Source of the DNA: Gordonia iterans
GTDB lineage: Bacteria > Actinomycetota > Actinomycetes > Mycobacteriales > Mycobacteriaceae
Direction of reading: 5' to 3'
DNA length: 64,000 bases
Assembly (NCBI RefSeq): GCF_002993285.1
Contig: NZ_CP027433.1
Location: 1,426,001-1,490,000 of the forward strand
Translations under genes and position numbers: made by a program
Part shown: positions 53,668 to 62,508 of the stretch, piece by piece
How the letters are laid out: each line of letters opens with the position of its first letter
How positions within the stretch are numbered: the stretch's first letter is position 1
Notes under the pieces: model-generated
Told to the model about the DNA's origin: nothing
Database searches by the model: none
What the model saw: only the letters and a program-made list of their open reading frames with translations

Positions 53668-55235
53668 GGTGCGCTCCTCGTGCGGGGTCGGTCCGGCAAT
53701 TCTCGCAGGACGCGCGCGAGTTCTGCACGCAGATCGTCTGCGGACCGCGGGTCCCCGGGCTCGGCGGCGAGCTCGCCGTAGTACTTGAGTTTGGGCTCGG
53801 TGCCGCTGGGTCGGGCCGTCACCCGCAGTGTCGTGCCGTCTGGGCGCGAACCGGCCAGTTCGACGGCGTCGGTGTGCGGCCCCGGACCGTCGTGCAGCAG
53901 ATCGACGGCGGCGACCGGGAGTCCGGCCAGTTCGGGCGGCGGCGCGGTGCGCAGGCGGCGCATCAGCGCGCCGATGTCGGCGAGCTGCTCCACGCGGAGG
54001 CTGCGCTGGGCGGTGACATGCCGGCCGTACCGCGTCGTCAGATCGTCCAGGGCCTCGGCCGGGGTCACGCCGCGGTCGGCGTACTCCTGGGCGATCAGCG
54101 CCACGGCCACCGCGGCGCTGATCCCGTCCTTGTCCCGGACCGCCACGGGATCGACGCAGTGGCCGAGCGCCTCCTCGTAGGCGTAGGCCAACGGTTCGCC
54201 CGCGCGGACCAGCCACTTGAAGCCGGTCAGGGTGCGGCGGGCATCGGCGCCCCGGGCGAGTGCGATCCGGTGCAGCAGCGTGCCCGACACCAGCGACGAG
54301 GCGATCACCGGGGCCCGGTCGCCGTCCCAGTGGTCCAGGATCCACGAGCCGAGCAGCGCACCGGTCTCGTCGCCGGTGAGCATCCGCCAGCGTCCCGCGG
54401 CATCGGGGACACCGATCGCGCACCGATCGGCGTCCGGATCGAGCGCCAGGGCCAGGTCGGCATTCCGTTCGGCGGCCAGTGCCAGCAGCAGGTCGGTGGC
54501 GCCGGGCTCCTCGGGATTCGGAAAGCGGACGGTCGGAAAGTCCGGATCGGGGTCGAACTGCTCGGCGACGACGTGGACGTCGGTGAAACCACTGCGCGCC
54601 AGCGCTTCGCGGGCCAGCGCCCCGCCGACCCCGTGCATCGGCGTCAGTGCGATGGTCAGGGCGGCGGGCACGGGCGGCCCGAACCGCTCGTCGAGCCGGT
54701 CGAGGTAGTCGTCGCGAACGGTCAGCGCCCGCCGGTCCGGCGCAACCGGCGTCCGTGCGACGGCGGCGGCCGGGGGAGCGGCGTCGATCGCCGCCTCGAT
54801 CTCGCGGTCGGCGGGCGCGATCAGCTGTGCGCCGCCCTGCACGTAGACCTTGTAACCGTTGTCTCCGGGGGGATTGTGCGAGGCGGTGATCATCACTCCG
54901 GCCACCGCGCCGAGCCGGCGGGTGGCGAAGGCGACCAGCGGCGTCGGACCGGGGTCGGGGAGGGCGACGACGTCGAAGCCGGCGGCGGCGAGCACCTGCG
55001 TGGTCGCGGCGAAGAACTCCTCCGAACCGTGCCGCGCGTCCCGCCCGACGACGACGAGTCCGCCGCCCCGGCCGGTGCTCGTCAGCCAGGCCGCCAGCCC
55101 CGCCGTCGCCCGCGTGACCGTGTCGACGTTCATGCCGCCCGGGCCGTCGCGGAGCGGGCCGCGCAGCCCTGCGGTGCCGAACCGCAGCGGCGCCTCCGCC
55201 GTCGTTCGGTCCCCGTTCGCGGGCCCGGGGTTCAT
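53664..55235 (-). CDS. pmmB: Phosphoglucomutase/phosphomannomutase (PmmB-like)
   Basis: A 523-residue alpha-D-phosphohexomutase, possibly acting on pentose phosphates from nucleoside breakdown. [19 protein letters not shown] at the N-terminus, the phosphoserine loop [15 protein letters not shown], the metal loop LDPDADRC, the sugar loop [12 protein letters not shown] and the phosphate-binding [12 protein letters not shown] are all intact. Its GTG/ATG overlaps the punA stop region by 4 nt. Neighbourhood (PNP, upp, add, deoA) supports a role in ribose-1-phosphate or deoxyribose-1-phosphate recycling; substrate is inferred. Confidence 0.92.
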   Translation of the reverse strand: MNPGPANGDRTTAEAPLRFGTAGLRGPLRDGPGGMNVDTVTRATAGLAAWLTSTGRGGGLVVVGRDARHGSEEFFAATTQVLAAAGFDVVALPDPGPTPLVAFATRRLGAVAGVMITASHNPPGDNGYKVYVQGGAQLIAPADREIEAAIDAAPPAAAVARTPVAPDRRALTVRDDYLDRLDERFGPPVPAALTIALTPMHGVGGALAREALARSGFTDVHVVAEQFDPDPDFPTVRFPNPEEPGATDLLLALAAERNADLALALDPDADRCAIGVPDAAGRWRMLTGDETGALLGSWILDHWDGDRAPVIASSLVSGTLLHRIALARGADARRTLTGFKWLVRAGEPLAYAYEEALGHCVDPVAVRDKDGISAAVAVALIAQEYADRGVTPAEALDDLTTRYGRHVTAQRSLRVEQLADIGALMRRLRTAPPPELAGLPVAAVDLLHDGPGPHTDAVELAGSRPDGTTLRVTARPSGTEPKLKYYGELAAEPGDPRSADDLRAELARVLRELPDRPRTRSAP

Positions 55236-56044
55236 CGCTCACTCACCGCGGCGACCACCTCCACCAGCAGCGCGCCCATCCGCGCCGCGGAGTCGCGGCC
55301 CACGGCGAGCACCTCGCTGTGATCGAGCGACTCGCCGGTGATCCCGGCGGCAAGATTGGTCACCAGCGAGAATCCGAGGACGTCGAGGCCGGCGGCGCGG
55401 GCCGCGATGGTCTCGTGCACGGTCGACATCCCGACCAGGTCGGCGCCCATCGCGGCGAGCATCCGGATCTCCGCGGGCGTCTCGTACTGCGGGCCCGGCA
55501 GACCCGCGTACACGCCCTCGGCGAGATCCGGGTCGACGCTGCGGGCCGCGGCGCGCAGACGCGGCGAGTAGGCGTCGACCATGTCGACGAACTGCGCACC
55601 GGCCAGCGGGGAGCGGCCGGTGAAGTTGAGCTGATCGGCGATGAGCACCGGCTGCCCGACCCGCAGGCCCTCCCGGATGCCGCCCGCGGCGTTGGTGAGC
55701 ACCACGGTGTGCACCCCGGCCGCTGCCGCGGTCCGCACCGGGTGCACCACGCGGGCCAGAGCGTGACCCTCGTACGCGTGCACGCGGCCCAGCAGTACCA
55801 GGACCCGGGCGGTGCCGACCCGGACGGACAGCACCCGGCCCCCGTGTCCGCGCGCAGACGGCGTACTGAATCCCGGGAGCGAGGTCATGGCGACCTCGGC
55901 GACCGGAGCCCCGAACGCCGCCGCGGCCGGCGCCCAGCCGGAACCCAGCACGATGGCGACATCGTGTCTGCGGCAGTCGGTTTCGGCGGCGATCGTCGCA
56001 GCGGCAGCAATCGCCGCGGCGTCCGGTTCGTGCGTGGGGTCCAT
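55232..56044 (-). CDS. punA: Purine nucleoside phosphorylase
   Basis: A 270-residue trimeric-type PNP splitting (deoxy)inosine/guanosine with phosphate. Motifs are [62 protein letters not shown] (substrate-binding Met/Glu) and [10 protein letters not shown]. Overlaps pmmB by 4 nt. Divergent from the enoyl-CoA hydratase-like gene 53 bp away. Confidence 0.94.
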   Translation of the reverse strand: MDPTHEPDAAAIAAAATIAAETDCRRHDVAIVLGSGWAPAAAAFGAPVAEVAMTSLPGFSTPSARGHGGRVLSVRVGTARVLVLLGRVHAYEGHALARVVHPVRTAAAAGVHTVVLTNAAGGIREGLRVGQPVLIADQLNFTGRSPLAGAQFVDMVDAYSPRLRAAARSVDPDLAEGVYAGLPGPQYETPAEIRMLAAMGADLVGMSTVHETIAARAAGLDVLGFSLVTNLAAGITGESLDHSEVLAVGRDSAARMGALLVEVVAAVSER

Positions 56045-56097
56045 GGGGACAACCCTAAGGGGCGGGGCGGAGCGGGTGCAGCGATAGAGTCTCTGCC

Positions 56098-56793
56098 ATG
56101 CCTTACGTGAATGTCACCGATGATGCCGCCGTCGTCTTCCTCGGTTCGCCCGGCGTCGAACTGGATGAGGGAAACCCGGAGAACCGGTTCGGCCTGGAGT
56201 GGCTCGACCAGGTCACCGGGGCGCTCGACGAGGCGGTGGCCGCCGACAAGCCGATCGTGCTGACGGCCACCGGTAAGTTCTTCACCAACGGTCTGGACAC
56301 CGACTACGTCGCCGCGCACTACGCCGAGCTGCCGGCCTACCTGGACAGAGTGCACGAGCTGTACGCCACGGTGCTGACGCTGCCGGCCCCGACGATCGCG
56401 GCGATCAACGGCCACGCCTTCGGCGCCGGCGCCATGCTCGCCCTGTGCGCCGATCACCGGATCATGCGGACCGGGCGCGGCTTCTGGTCGCTGCCCGAGG
56501 CCGCGCTCAGCATGCCCTTCACCCGCGGGATGGCGGCGCTGGTGCGCACCCGCGTCCCCGATGCCGTCGCCACCGAGGCCATGCTGACCAGCCGCCGCTA
56601 CGGCGCCGAAGAGGCTGCCCTGGTCGGCATCGTCGACGAGGCCGTGCCCGCGGAGGTGCTGATCGACCGGGCCGCGGAGGTGGCGCGTGCGCGAGCCGGC
56701 CTGGTCAACCCGAATCAGGCGGTCATCAAGCGGGGCCTCCGTCAGCCGCTGCTCGCCGATCTGAACGTTCCGACACCCGCCACCCTGCTCTGA
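56098..56793 (+). CDS. Enoyl-CoA hydratase/isomerase family protein
   Basis: A 231-residue crotonase-fold protein. It shows [19 protein letters not shown], the oxyanion-hole motif [21 protein letters not shown] and [15 protein letters not shown]. The usual catalytic Glu after GADLK/E regions is not obvious, so the activity could be isomerase- or hydrolase-like. A TAGAGT hexamer ends seven bases before the ATG. Its stop overlaps the next start (TGATG). Confidence 0.85.
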   Translation: MPYVNVTDDAAVVFLGSPGVELDEGNPENRFGLEWLDQVTGALDEAVAADKPIVLTATGKFFTNGLDTDYVAAHYAELPAYLDRVHELYATVLTLPAPTIAAINGHAFGAGAMLALCADHRIMRTGRGFWSLPEAALSMPFTRGMAALVRTRVPDAVATEAMLTSRRYGAEEAALVGIVDEAVPAEVLIDRAAEVARARAGLVNPNQAVIKRGLRQPLLADLNVPTPATLL

Positions 56794-57986
56794 TGACCGG
56801 TGGTCCGTACCCCGCCGCGCGTCCGGAGATCAGCGCCTGGCTGGAGCAGAACCTGGACCAGGTGATCTCCTGGCGCCGGGAGATCCACGCCGCGCCGGAG
56901 TTGTCGCGGGCCGAGTTCGCGACCACGGCGAAGGTGGTGGACGTGCTGAGCGGCGCCGGACTGAACCCGGTGGTGCTCCCGGCCGGCACCGGGGTGGTGT
57001 GCGACTTGGGACCGGCCGACCGCCCGCGCATCGGGTTGCGGGCCGACCTCGACGCGCTGCCGGTGCCCGAGCAGACCGGACTGCCCTTCTCCTCGCGCGT
57101 CGAGGGCGTCTCGCACTCGTGCGGGCACGACGCCCACGCCGCGATCCTGATGGGCGTCGGCTGTCTGCTGGCCGGGGTGGAACACGAGCTCCCGTTCAGC
57201 GCCAGGCTGATCTTCCAAGCCGCGGAGGAGGTGATGCCGGGCGGCGCGCTCGACGCGATCGACGCCGGCGTGACCGACGGTCTGGCCCGCATCTACGCGC
57301 TGCATTGTGATCCGCACCTGCAGGTGGGCACCGTGGGCCTGCGGGCCGGCGCGCTCACCTCCGCCGCCGACCGGATCGAGGTGCACCTGCACGGCCCGGG
57401 CGGGCACACTTCCCGCCCGCATCTCACCTCGGACCTGGTGTACGCGATGGGAGTGCTGATCACCGGGCTTCCGGGCATCCTCGCGCGGCGCGTCGACCCG
57501 CGCTCGGGCACCGTGATGAGCTGGGGCGCCGTCCATTCCGGCGATGCGCCCAACGCCATCCCGCAGGAGGGCCGGATGCGCGGCACCGTCCGCACCGGCG
57601 ACCACGCAGTCTGGGAGGAGCTCGAACCCCTGGTCCGCAGCATCGTCGGCGAACTGGTCGCGCCGCTCGGGGTGAGCTACGACCTCACGTACGTGCGCGG
57701 CGTGCCGCCGGTGGTGAACGACGATCTGAGCATCGGGCTGTTACGCCGGTCGGTCGCCGCGATCGATCCGGCCGCCGAGGTCGACACCCCGCAGTCGCCG
57801 GGCGGCGAGGACTTCGCGTGGTATCTCGAGCACGTTCCGGGCGCGATGGCGCGGCTGGGCGTGTGGCCGGGTGTCGGGCCGCAGTGTGACCTGCACCAGC
57901 CGAACTTCGACGTCGACGAGCGTGCGTTGGGCATCGGCGTCGCCACCCTCGCCGGCGTGATCCTGGACGGAGACCTGGGCGGCTGA
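56793..57986 (+). CDS. M20D amidohydrolase (AmiA1/AmiB1-like)
   Basis: A 397-residue metallo-amidohydrolase of the aminoacylase-1/IAA-amino-acid hydrolase group. It shows WRREIHAAPELSRAEF, IGLRADLDALPVPEQTG, the metal ligands in HSCGHDAHAAILMG, QAAEEVMPGGALDAI, ALHCDPHLQVG, GPGGHTSRPH in the dimerisation domain, and GGEDFAWYLEHVPGAM. Gene order resembles amiA1/amiB1 next to deoD in M. tuberculosis. Substrate unknown. Confidence 0.9.
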   Translation: MTGGPYPAARPEISAWLEQNLDQVISWRREIHAAPELSRAEFATTAKVVDVLSGAGLNPVVLPAGTGVVCDLGPADRPRIGLRADLDALPVPEQTGLPFSSRVEGVSHSCGHDAHAAILMGVGCLLAGVEHELPFSARLIFQAAEEVMPGGALDAIDAGVTDGLARIYALHCDPHLQVGTVGLRAGALTSAADRIEVHLHGPGGHTSRPHLTSDLVYAMGVLITGLPGILARRVDPRSGTVMSWGAVHSGDAPNAIPQEGRMRGTVRTGDHAVWEELEPLVRSIVGELVAPLGVSYDLTYVRGVPPVVNDDLSIGLLRRSVAAIDPAAEVDTPQSPGGEDFAWYLEHVPGAMARLGVWPGVGPQCDLHQPNFDVDERALGIGVATLAGVILDGDLGG

Positions 57987-57999
57987 CCGTCCCCGCGGG

Positions 58000-58491
58000 T
58001 CAGCCCTGGTTGTCCATCGGCTCGTCGGGGCCGGGCCCGACGTTGCGGGCCTCGTGCAGCCGCAGCCGCTGGACGTAGTCGGCGGGGGCACCCGCGATCT
58101 CCGCGGCGTCGGCCATCACGCCGAGGTAGCGCGCCGACGGCAGGCCGCCCTCGTAGCCGTCGATCACGTACAGCCACGCCAATACCGGTCCGTCCGCGGT
58201 CTCGACTCGGGCGCGGATCTTCCGGTGCACCCCGAGTTCGGTGCCCTCCCAGCGGTCCAGGTTCGCCTCGTCCTCGGGCGGGACGTCGTACAGCACGACG
58301 AAGACCTTCGAGTCGGGACATTCGCGGTCCTCGGTGACGGTGGCCAGCGAGCCCTCCCAGCCGATGTCGTCGCCGGCGAACGTCAACCGCCACCCGTGCA
58401 GCCAGCCGGTGGACGACATCGGCGAGTGCGGCGCCCGCTGCAGCATCTGAGCGGGATCCATGTTCGACGCGTAGGCGGCATAGAGAGGCAC
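58000..58491 (-). CDS. Gamma-glutamylcyclotransferase-like protein (Rv3304-like)
   Basis: A 163-residue protein. The N-terminal YAAYASNMDPAQMLQRAPHSP is the YGSNL-type signature of the GGCT fold, followed by GWRLTFAGDDIGWEGSLATV, VVLYDVPPEDEANLDRWEG and YLGVMADAAEIAGAPADYV. The GTG at 58491 is needed to include the signature; an ATG at 58458 would truncate it. Position between the amidohydrolase and lpdA matches Rv3304. Substrate unknown. Confidence 0.85.
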   Translation of the reverse strand: MPLYAAYASNMDPAQMLQRAPHSPMSSTGWLHGWRLTFAGDDIGWEGSLATVTEDRECPDSKVFVVLYDVPPEDEANLDRWEGTELGVHRKIRARVETADGPVLAWLYVIDGYEGGLPSARYLGVMADAAEIAGAPADYVQRLRLHEARNVGPGPDEPMDNQG

Positions 58492-58644
58492 GGCGCAAAG
58501 CCTATGCCCTTGCTGCGACGGAGGAAACCGGCGAGTGGGCGAACCGCCCGCGCGGCGCGGCGACCCGATAGGTTTGGAGGCGACAGCCCGCGCGCGCGTC
58601 AGCTCCGCCGTCGCGAGGCCCAGTGACGACGAGGAGACGACGAA

Positions 58645-60048
58645 GTGGCACGGATCGTGATCATCGGCGGCGGTCCCGCCGGCTACGAGGCGGCGCTGGC
58701 CGGTGCGGCCTACGGCGCCGACATCACCCTCATCGACAGCGACGGCGTCGGCGGCGCCTGTGTGCTGTGGGACTGCGTGCCCAGCAAGACGTTCATCGCG
58801 TCGACCGGCATCCGCACCGAGGTTCGCAAGGCATCCGACCTCGGCATCGACATCGACTTGTCCGCGGCGACGGTCACCCTGCCGACGATTCACCAGCGCG
58901 TCCGGGATCTCGCGTTCGCGCAGTCGGCCGACATCCGGTCACGGCTCGTCAGTGAGGGAATCCGGATCGTCAACGGCCGGGCGGCGCTGTCGGAGGTACA
59001 GCCGGGGGTCGGCGCCCACCGGGTGATCGCGACCCTCCCGGACGGCGGCACAGAAACCCTGGAGGGCGACGTCGTGTTGATCGCGACGGGCGCCTCGCCG
59101 CGCGAACTGCCCTCGGCCAAGCCCGACGGCGAACGGATCCTCAGCTGGCGGCAGCTGATCGACCTCGACGAACTCCCCGAGCATCTGGTGGTGGTCGGCT
59201 CCGGTGTGACCGGCGCGGAGTTCGTCCACGCCTACACCGAGTTGGGCGTCAAGGTGACTCTCGTGTCCAGTCGCGACCGGGTGCTGCCGCACGAGGACGA
59301 GGACGCCGCACTGGTGCTGGAGGAGGCATTCGCCGAGCGGGGCGTCTCGCTGATCAAGCATGCGCGCGCCGAGCGCGTGACCCGCCGCGGCGACGAGGTG
59401 ACCGTCGACCTGGCCGACGGCCAGACCGTGACCGGCTCGCACGTGCTCATGACGGTCGGTTCCACTCCCAACACCGCGAACCTGGGGCTCGATGCAGCCG
59501 GGGTCAAGGTGGACCGGGGCGGCTACATCACCGTCGATCGGGTGTCGCGCACCTCCGTGCCGGGCATCTACGCCGCGGGCGACTGCACCGGGGTGCTGCC
59601 GCTGGCCTCGGTGGCGGCCATGCAGGGGCGTGTCGCCATGTACCACTCGCTGGGCGAGGGGGTGAGCCCGATCCGCTTGAAGACGGTCTCGTCGGCGATC
59701 TTCACTCGCCCGGAGATCGCGACCGTCGGCGTCTCGCAGAAGGCGATCGACGCGGGGGAGTACCCGGCGCGCACCGTGATGCTTCCGCTCGCCACCAACC
59801 CGCGCGGCAAGATGAGCGGGCTGCGGCGCGGCTTCGTCAAGATCTTCTGCCGTCCGGCGACCGGTGTGGTGATCGGGGGCGTGATCGTCGCACCGAACGC
59901 CTCCGAACTGATCCTGCCCATCGCTCTCGCGGTGGAGAACAAGCTTCAAGTGTCCGACCTGGCGAACACCTTCTCGGTGTACCCGTCGCTGTCCGGGTCG
60001 ATCACCGAGGCGGCGCGACAGCTTGTGCGGCACGACGACCTCGACTGA
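58645..60048 (+). CDS. lpdA: LpdA-type NAD(P)H quinone reductase (flavoprotein disulfide reductase family)
   Basis: A 467-residue FAD enzyme of the dihydrolipoamide-dehydrogenase fold: IVIIGGGPAGYEAALA (FAD), VVVGSGVTGAEFVHAY (NAD(P)) and GIYAAGDCTG. The redox-motif region reads GGACVLWDCVPSKT with C39 and C44, a CX4C spacing, whereas mycobacterial LpdA has lost the first Cys. The C-terminal His-Glu dyad of true LPDs (HAHPTxxE) is replaced by VYPSLSGS. It therefore probably works as an NAD(P)H:quinone reductase rather than a lipoamide dehydrogenase. GTG start with GAGGAG upstream. Confidence 0.88.
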   Translation: MARIVIIGGGPAGYEAALAGAAYGADITLIDSDGVGGACVLWDCVPSKTFIASTGIRTEVRKASDLGIDIDLSAATVTLPTIHQRVRDLAFAQSADIRSRLVSEGIRIVNGRAALSEVQPGVGAHRVIATLPDGGTETLEGDVVLIATGASPRELPSAKPDGERILSWRQLIDLDELPEHLVVVGSGVTGAEFVHAYTELGVKVTLVSSRDRVLPHEDEDAALVLEEAFAERGVSLIKHARAERVTRRGDEVTVDLADGQTVTGSHVLMTVGSTPNTANLGLDAAGVKVDRGGYITVDRVSRTSVPGIYAAGDCTGVLPLASVAAMQGRVAMYHSLGEGVSPIRLKTVSSAIFTRPEIATVGVSQKAIDAGEYPARTVMLPLATNPRGKMSGLRRGFVKIFCRPATGVVIGGVIVAPNASELILPIALAVENKLQVSDLANTFSVYPSLSGSITEAARQLVRHDDLD

Positions 60049-61480
60049 CGGTCGCGTCGGGCGCTGGCGCGAGCTGTTCGACCACGACCATCGCGCACCG
60101 GTGGTGGTGCTGGCCGGCGGCATCGGGTTGTTCGCCACCAACACCTATGTGACGGTGAGCCTGCTGCCCAGCGCGGTCCGCGAGATCGGCGGCGAGCGGC
60201 TGTACGCGTGGACGATGACGATCTTCGTCGTCGCCGCGGTGGTCAGCTCGATGCTGGTGAGCCGGGCGCTCGGCCGGTGGGGCGGCCGGGCGGCGTATCT
60301 GGCGGGGTTCGGCGTATTCGCGGCGGGCACCGCGGTGGCCGCCGCGGCGCCCAGCATGCCGGTGATGCTGGTAGGCCGGGGCATTCAGGGTCTGGCAGCC
60401 GGTCTGCTGGCCGGGCTGGGCTTCGCGGTGCTCCGGCTGGTGCTGCCCGAGCGCCTGTGGCAGCGCGCCATCGCGTTGATGTCGGCGATGTGGGGCGTGG
60501 GCAATCTGCTGGGGCCGATCATCGGCGGCGCGTTCGCGCAGTTCGGCATCTGGCGGGGCGCGTTCGTGCTGATGTCGGTGATCGCGGCCGGACTGGCCGC
60601 GCTGACTGTGCGTGCGCTGCCGGCGCGCACTCGCGACCCGGACGACGGCGGCGGCGTCCCGTGGCTCGCGCTGCTGCTGCTCGCGGCCGCCACACTGTTG
60701 GTGAGCGTGGCGTCGATCGCCTCGGCGCGGGCCGCGATCGCCCTGCTCCTGGTCGCGGCGCTGGGGCTGGCGGTCCTGTTCGTCGTGCGCGAGCGGACGG
60801 GACCGCGTGCGCGGGCGCGGGTGTTGCCGCTGTCGGTGTACCGCGGGCCTTCGCCGCTGCGGTGGATCTACCTGGCGATCGGGGTGATGACCCTCGCGTC
60901 GACCATCGAGACCTTTGTGCCGCTCTTCGGTCAGGAGCTCGGAGGGATGTCGCCGCTGGCGGCCGGACTGCTCGGGGCGGCGATCTCGTGGGGCTGGACG
61001 GTCGCCTCGATCGGCAGCTCCAGCATCGTCGGGGAACGGGGCAGGCGGGCGGTCCAGGTGGCCGGCCCGGTGTGCGTGTCGGCCGGGTTCGTCGGGTACG
61101 GCGCCCTGCAGCTCGCCGGACCGTCGGGGCCGGTGCTCTACGGGTGGTTCGCGGCCCTGTTCGTGGCCGGATGCGGCATCGGCATGGCGATGGCGCACTG
61201 GCTCACGTCGGGACTGCGGCTCTCGGAGGGCGGGGCCGGCCGGTCGCAGGTGCCCGCCGGGATGAACACCGTGCAGCTGATCGCGACGGCGTTCGGTTCG
61301 GCGCTGGCCGGACTGCTGGTCGCGCTCGGCGGTCCGGACTTGCTCGGCTCGGCCCGCGTGCTCAGCTTCGGCTACGCGCTGATCGGGGTGGCGGGGGTGG
61401 CGATCGCCCTCCGCGAGTTCACGGTGGCGCGGCGATATCGGGCACGACTCGCGGCAGAGCAGAGCGGCCCCCGGTCGTGA
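60023..61480 (+). CDS. MFS transporter, 14-helix-like drug efflux family
   Basis: A 485-residue major facilitator. It shows TNTYVTVSLLPSAVREIGG, YAWTMTIFVVAAVVSSMLVSRALGRWGGR (motif A region, in pieces), GRGIQGLAAGLLAGLG and GNLLGPIIGGAFAQFGIWRGAF (motif C-like). The only start candidate near the first helix is a TTG at 60023, which overlaps the lpdA end by 26 bp. Substrate unknown; co-transcription with lpdA is likely. Confidence 0.85.
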   Translation: MCGTTTSTDGRVGRWRELFDHDHRAPVVVLAGGIGLFATNTYVTVSLLPSAVREIGGERLYAWTMTIFVVAAVVSSMLVSRALGRWGGRAAYLAGFGVFAAGTAVAAAAPSMPVMLVGRGIQGLAAGLLAGLGFAVLRLVLPERLWQRAIALMSAMWGVGNLLGPIIGGAFAQFGIWRGAFVLMSVIAAGLAALTVRALPARTRDPDDGGGVPWLALLLLAAATLLVSVASIASARAAIALLLVAALGLAVLFVVRERTGPRARARVLPLSVYRGPSPLRWIYLAIGVMTLASTIETFVPLFGQELGGMSPLAAGLLGAAISWGWTVASIGSSSIVGERGRRAVQVAGPVCVSAGFVGYGALQLAGPSGPVLYGWFAALFVAGCGIGMAMAHWLTSGLRLSEGGAGRSQVPAGMNTVQLIATAFGSALAGLLVALGGPDLLGSARVLSFGYALIGVAGVAIALREFTVARRYRARLAAEQSGPRS

Positions 61481-61501
61481 AGGCGTACGCGGACCGGCGC
61501 C

Positions 61502-61987
61502 TCAGGCGGCCAGGAGCGCGTCGATCTGGTTGATCGCGGCGCTGGCGCCCTCGACGACGCCCATGTCGAGTACCTGCTGCAGGCCCGCGGCGTCGGCGTA
61601 GGTGGAGGTGAACACGGCGCGGGTGACGCCGTCGTTCTCGGTGAAGGCGTACACGTTCTTCGAGACCGGCATGTCGGCGACCGGATTGAGGTCCGCGTCG
61701 GCGAAGCCGTCGTCGAACTCGAACGAGCGGGGCGCGTCGACGGCGGTGATCTGCCACCAGCCGCCGAACTTCTCGCCGTCGGGTCCGGTCATGTAGTACG
61801 TGCAGCGCGAGCCGGGGGGCAGCGAGTGCTCGACGAACGTGGCCGGGTATCCGGGCGGGCCCCAGATGCGCTCCAGCTTGCGCGGGTCGGCGTAGACGTC
61901 CCAGACCCGGTCGACCGGGGCGGCGAACTCCGCGGTGATGGTCAGGGTGAGGGCGTCGAGATCGGGGGTGGCGGCGATGACGGGCAT
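61502..61987 (-). CDS. SRPBCC/AHSA1-family protein
   Basis: A 161-residue START-like protein. It shows TITAEFAAPVDRVWDVYADPRKLERIWGPPG at the start (split: FAAPVDRVWDVYADP, RIWGPPGYPATF), GGWWQITAVDAPRSFEFDDGF and VFTSTYADAAGLQQVLDMG. Proteins of this type are usually co-transcribed with a small ArsR regulator, as here (48-bp gap). Ligand or partner unknown. Confidence 0.88.
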   Translation of the reverse strand: MPVIAATPDLDALTLTITAEFAAPVDRVWDVYADPRKLERIWGPPGYPATFVEHSLPPGSRCTYYMTGPDGEKFGGWWQITAVDAPRSFEFDDGFADADLNPVADMPVSKNVYAFTENDGVTRAVFTSTYADAAGLQQVLDMGVVEGASAAINQIDALLAA

Positions 61988-62035
61988 GGCGTGCTCCTTG
62001 GTGGTGTCGGGTGGGGCGGGTTCGAGGGGGTCGGG

Positions 62036-62374
62036 TCAGCGATCGGGTGATTCGACGGCCAGTAACTCGTCGACCCGGGCGATCCGGCCGCGCCAGATCT
62101 GTTCCAGGTCGCCGAGCATCGTCTGTACCGAACGCACAGCGGCGACGTCTCCGGAGGCCAGTTGCTGCCGGCCGCTGCGACGTTTGGTCAGCAGTCCGGC
62201 CTTCTCCAGCACGGCGACGTGCTTCTGTACCGCTGCGAAGCTCATGTCGTACTTCTCCGCCAGCGCGGTGACCGAGTGCTCGCCGGCCAGGACGCGCCGC
62301 AGGATGTCGCGGCGGGTCCGGTCGGAGAGGGCGTGGAACAGTGCGTCCGCTCTGTCCTCGTCGTCCTCGGTCAC
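62036..62374 (-). CDS. ArsR-family transcriptional repressor
   Basis: About 112 residues. The winged helix reads ADALFHALSDRTRRDILRRVLAGEHSVTALAEKYDMSFAAVQKHVAVLEKAGLLTKRR (in pieces), typical of ArsR regulators paired with AHSA1 proteins. There is no Cys-rich metal site. I chose GTG 62374 (VTEDDED); a TTG at 62389 is also in frame, but it lies inside the operator palindrome. Stops 48 bp before the SRPBCC gene it likely co-regulates. Confidence 0.88.
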   Translation of the reverse strand: MTEDDEDRADALFHALSDRTRRDILRRVLAGEHSVTALAEKYDMSFAAVQKHVAVLEKAGLLTKRRSGRQQLASGDVAAVRSVQTMLGDLEQIWRGRIARVDELLAVESPDR

Positions 62375-62383
62375 CTCTTCAAT

Positions 62384-62403
62384 ATACAACCATTTAGTTG
62401 TAT
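62384..62403. promoter_or_regulatory. Palindromic operator of the ArsR-AHSA1 operon
   Basis: ATACAAC-CATTTA-GTTGTAT: perfect 7-bp arms with a 6-bp spacer, in an AT-rich island just before the ArsR start. This fits autoregulation by the dimeric ArsR protein. Confidence 0.75.
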
Positions 62404-62436
62404 GTTAACGGATATCTCGCTGGTCGGCGTGCGGGT

Positions 62437-62486
62437 GGTCTCGATACGCCGGCACTCACGTCGTTCGCGCCGGCCATTCGACCAGC
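62437..62486. repeat. Diverged copy of the TCTCGATACGCCG dispersed repeat
   Basis: GGTCTCGATACGCCGGC...GCGCCGGCCATTCGACCAGC. Same outer sequence as the copies at 6515, but the stem is GCCGGC/GCCGGC rather than GCCG/CGGC, so pairing is kept despite sequence change. Lies between ArsR and glpK. Confidence 0.75.
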
Positions 62487-62508
62487 GCGGAGCGGCGGTC
62501 GTACGAGT

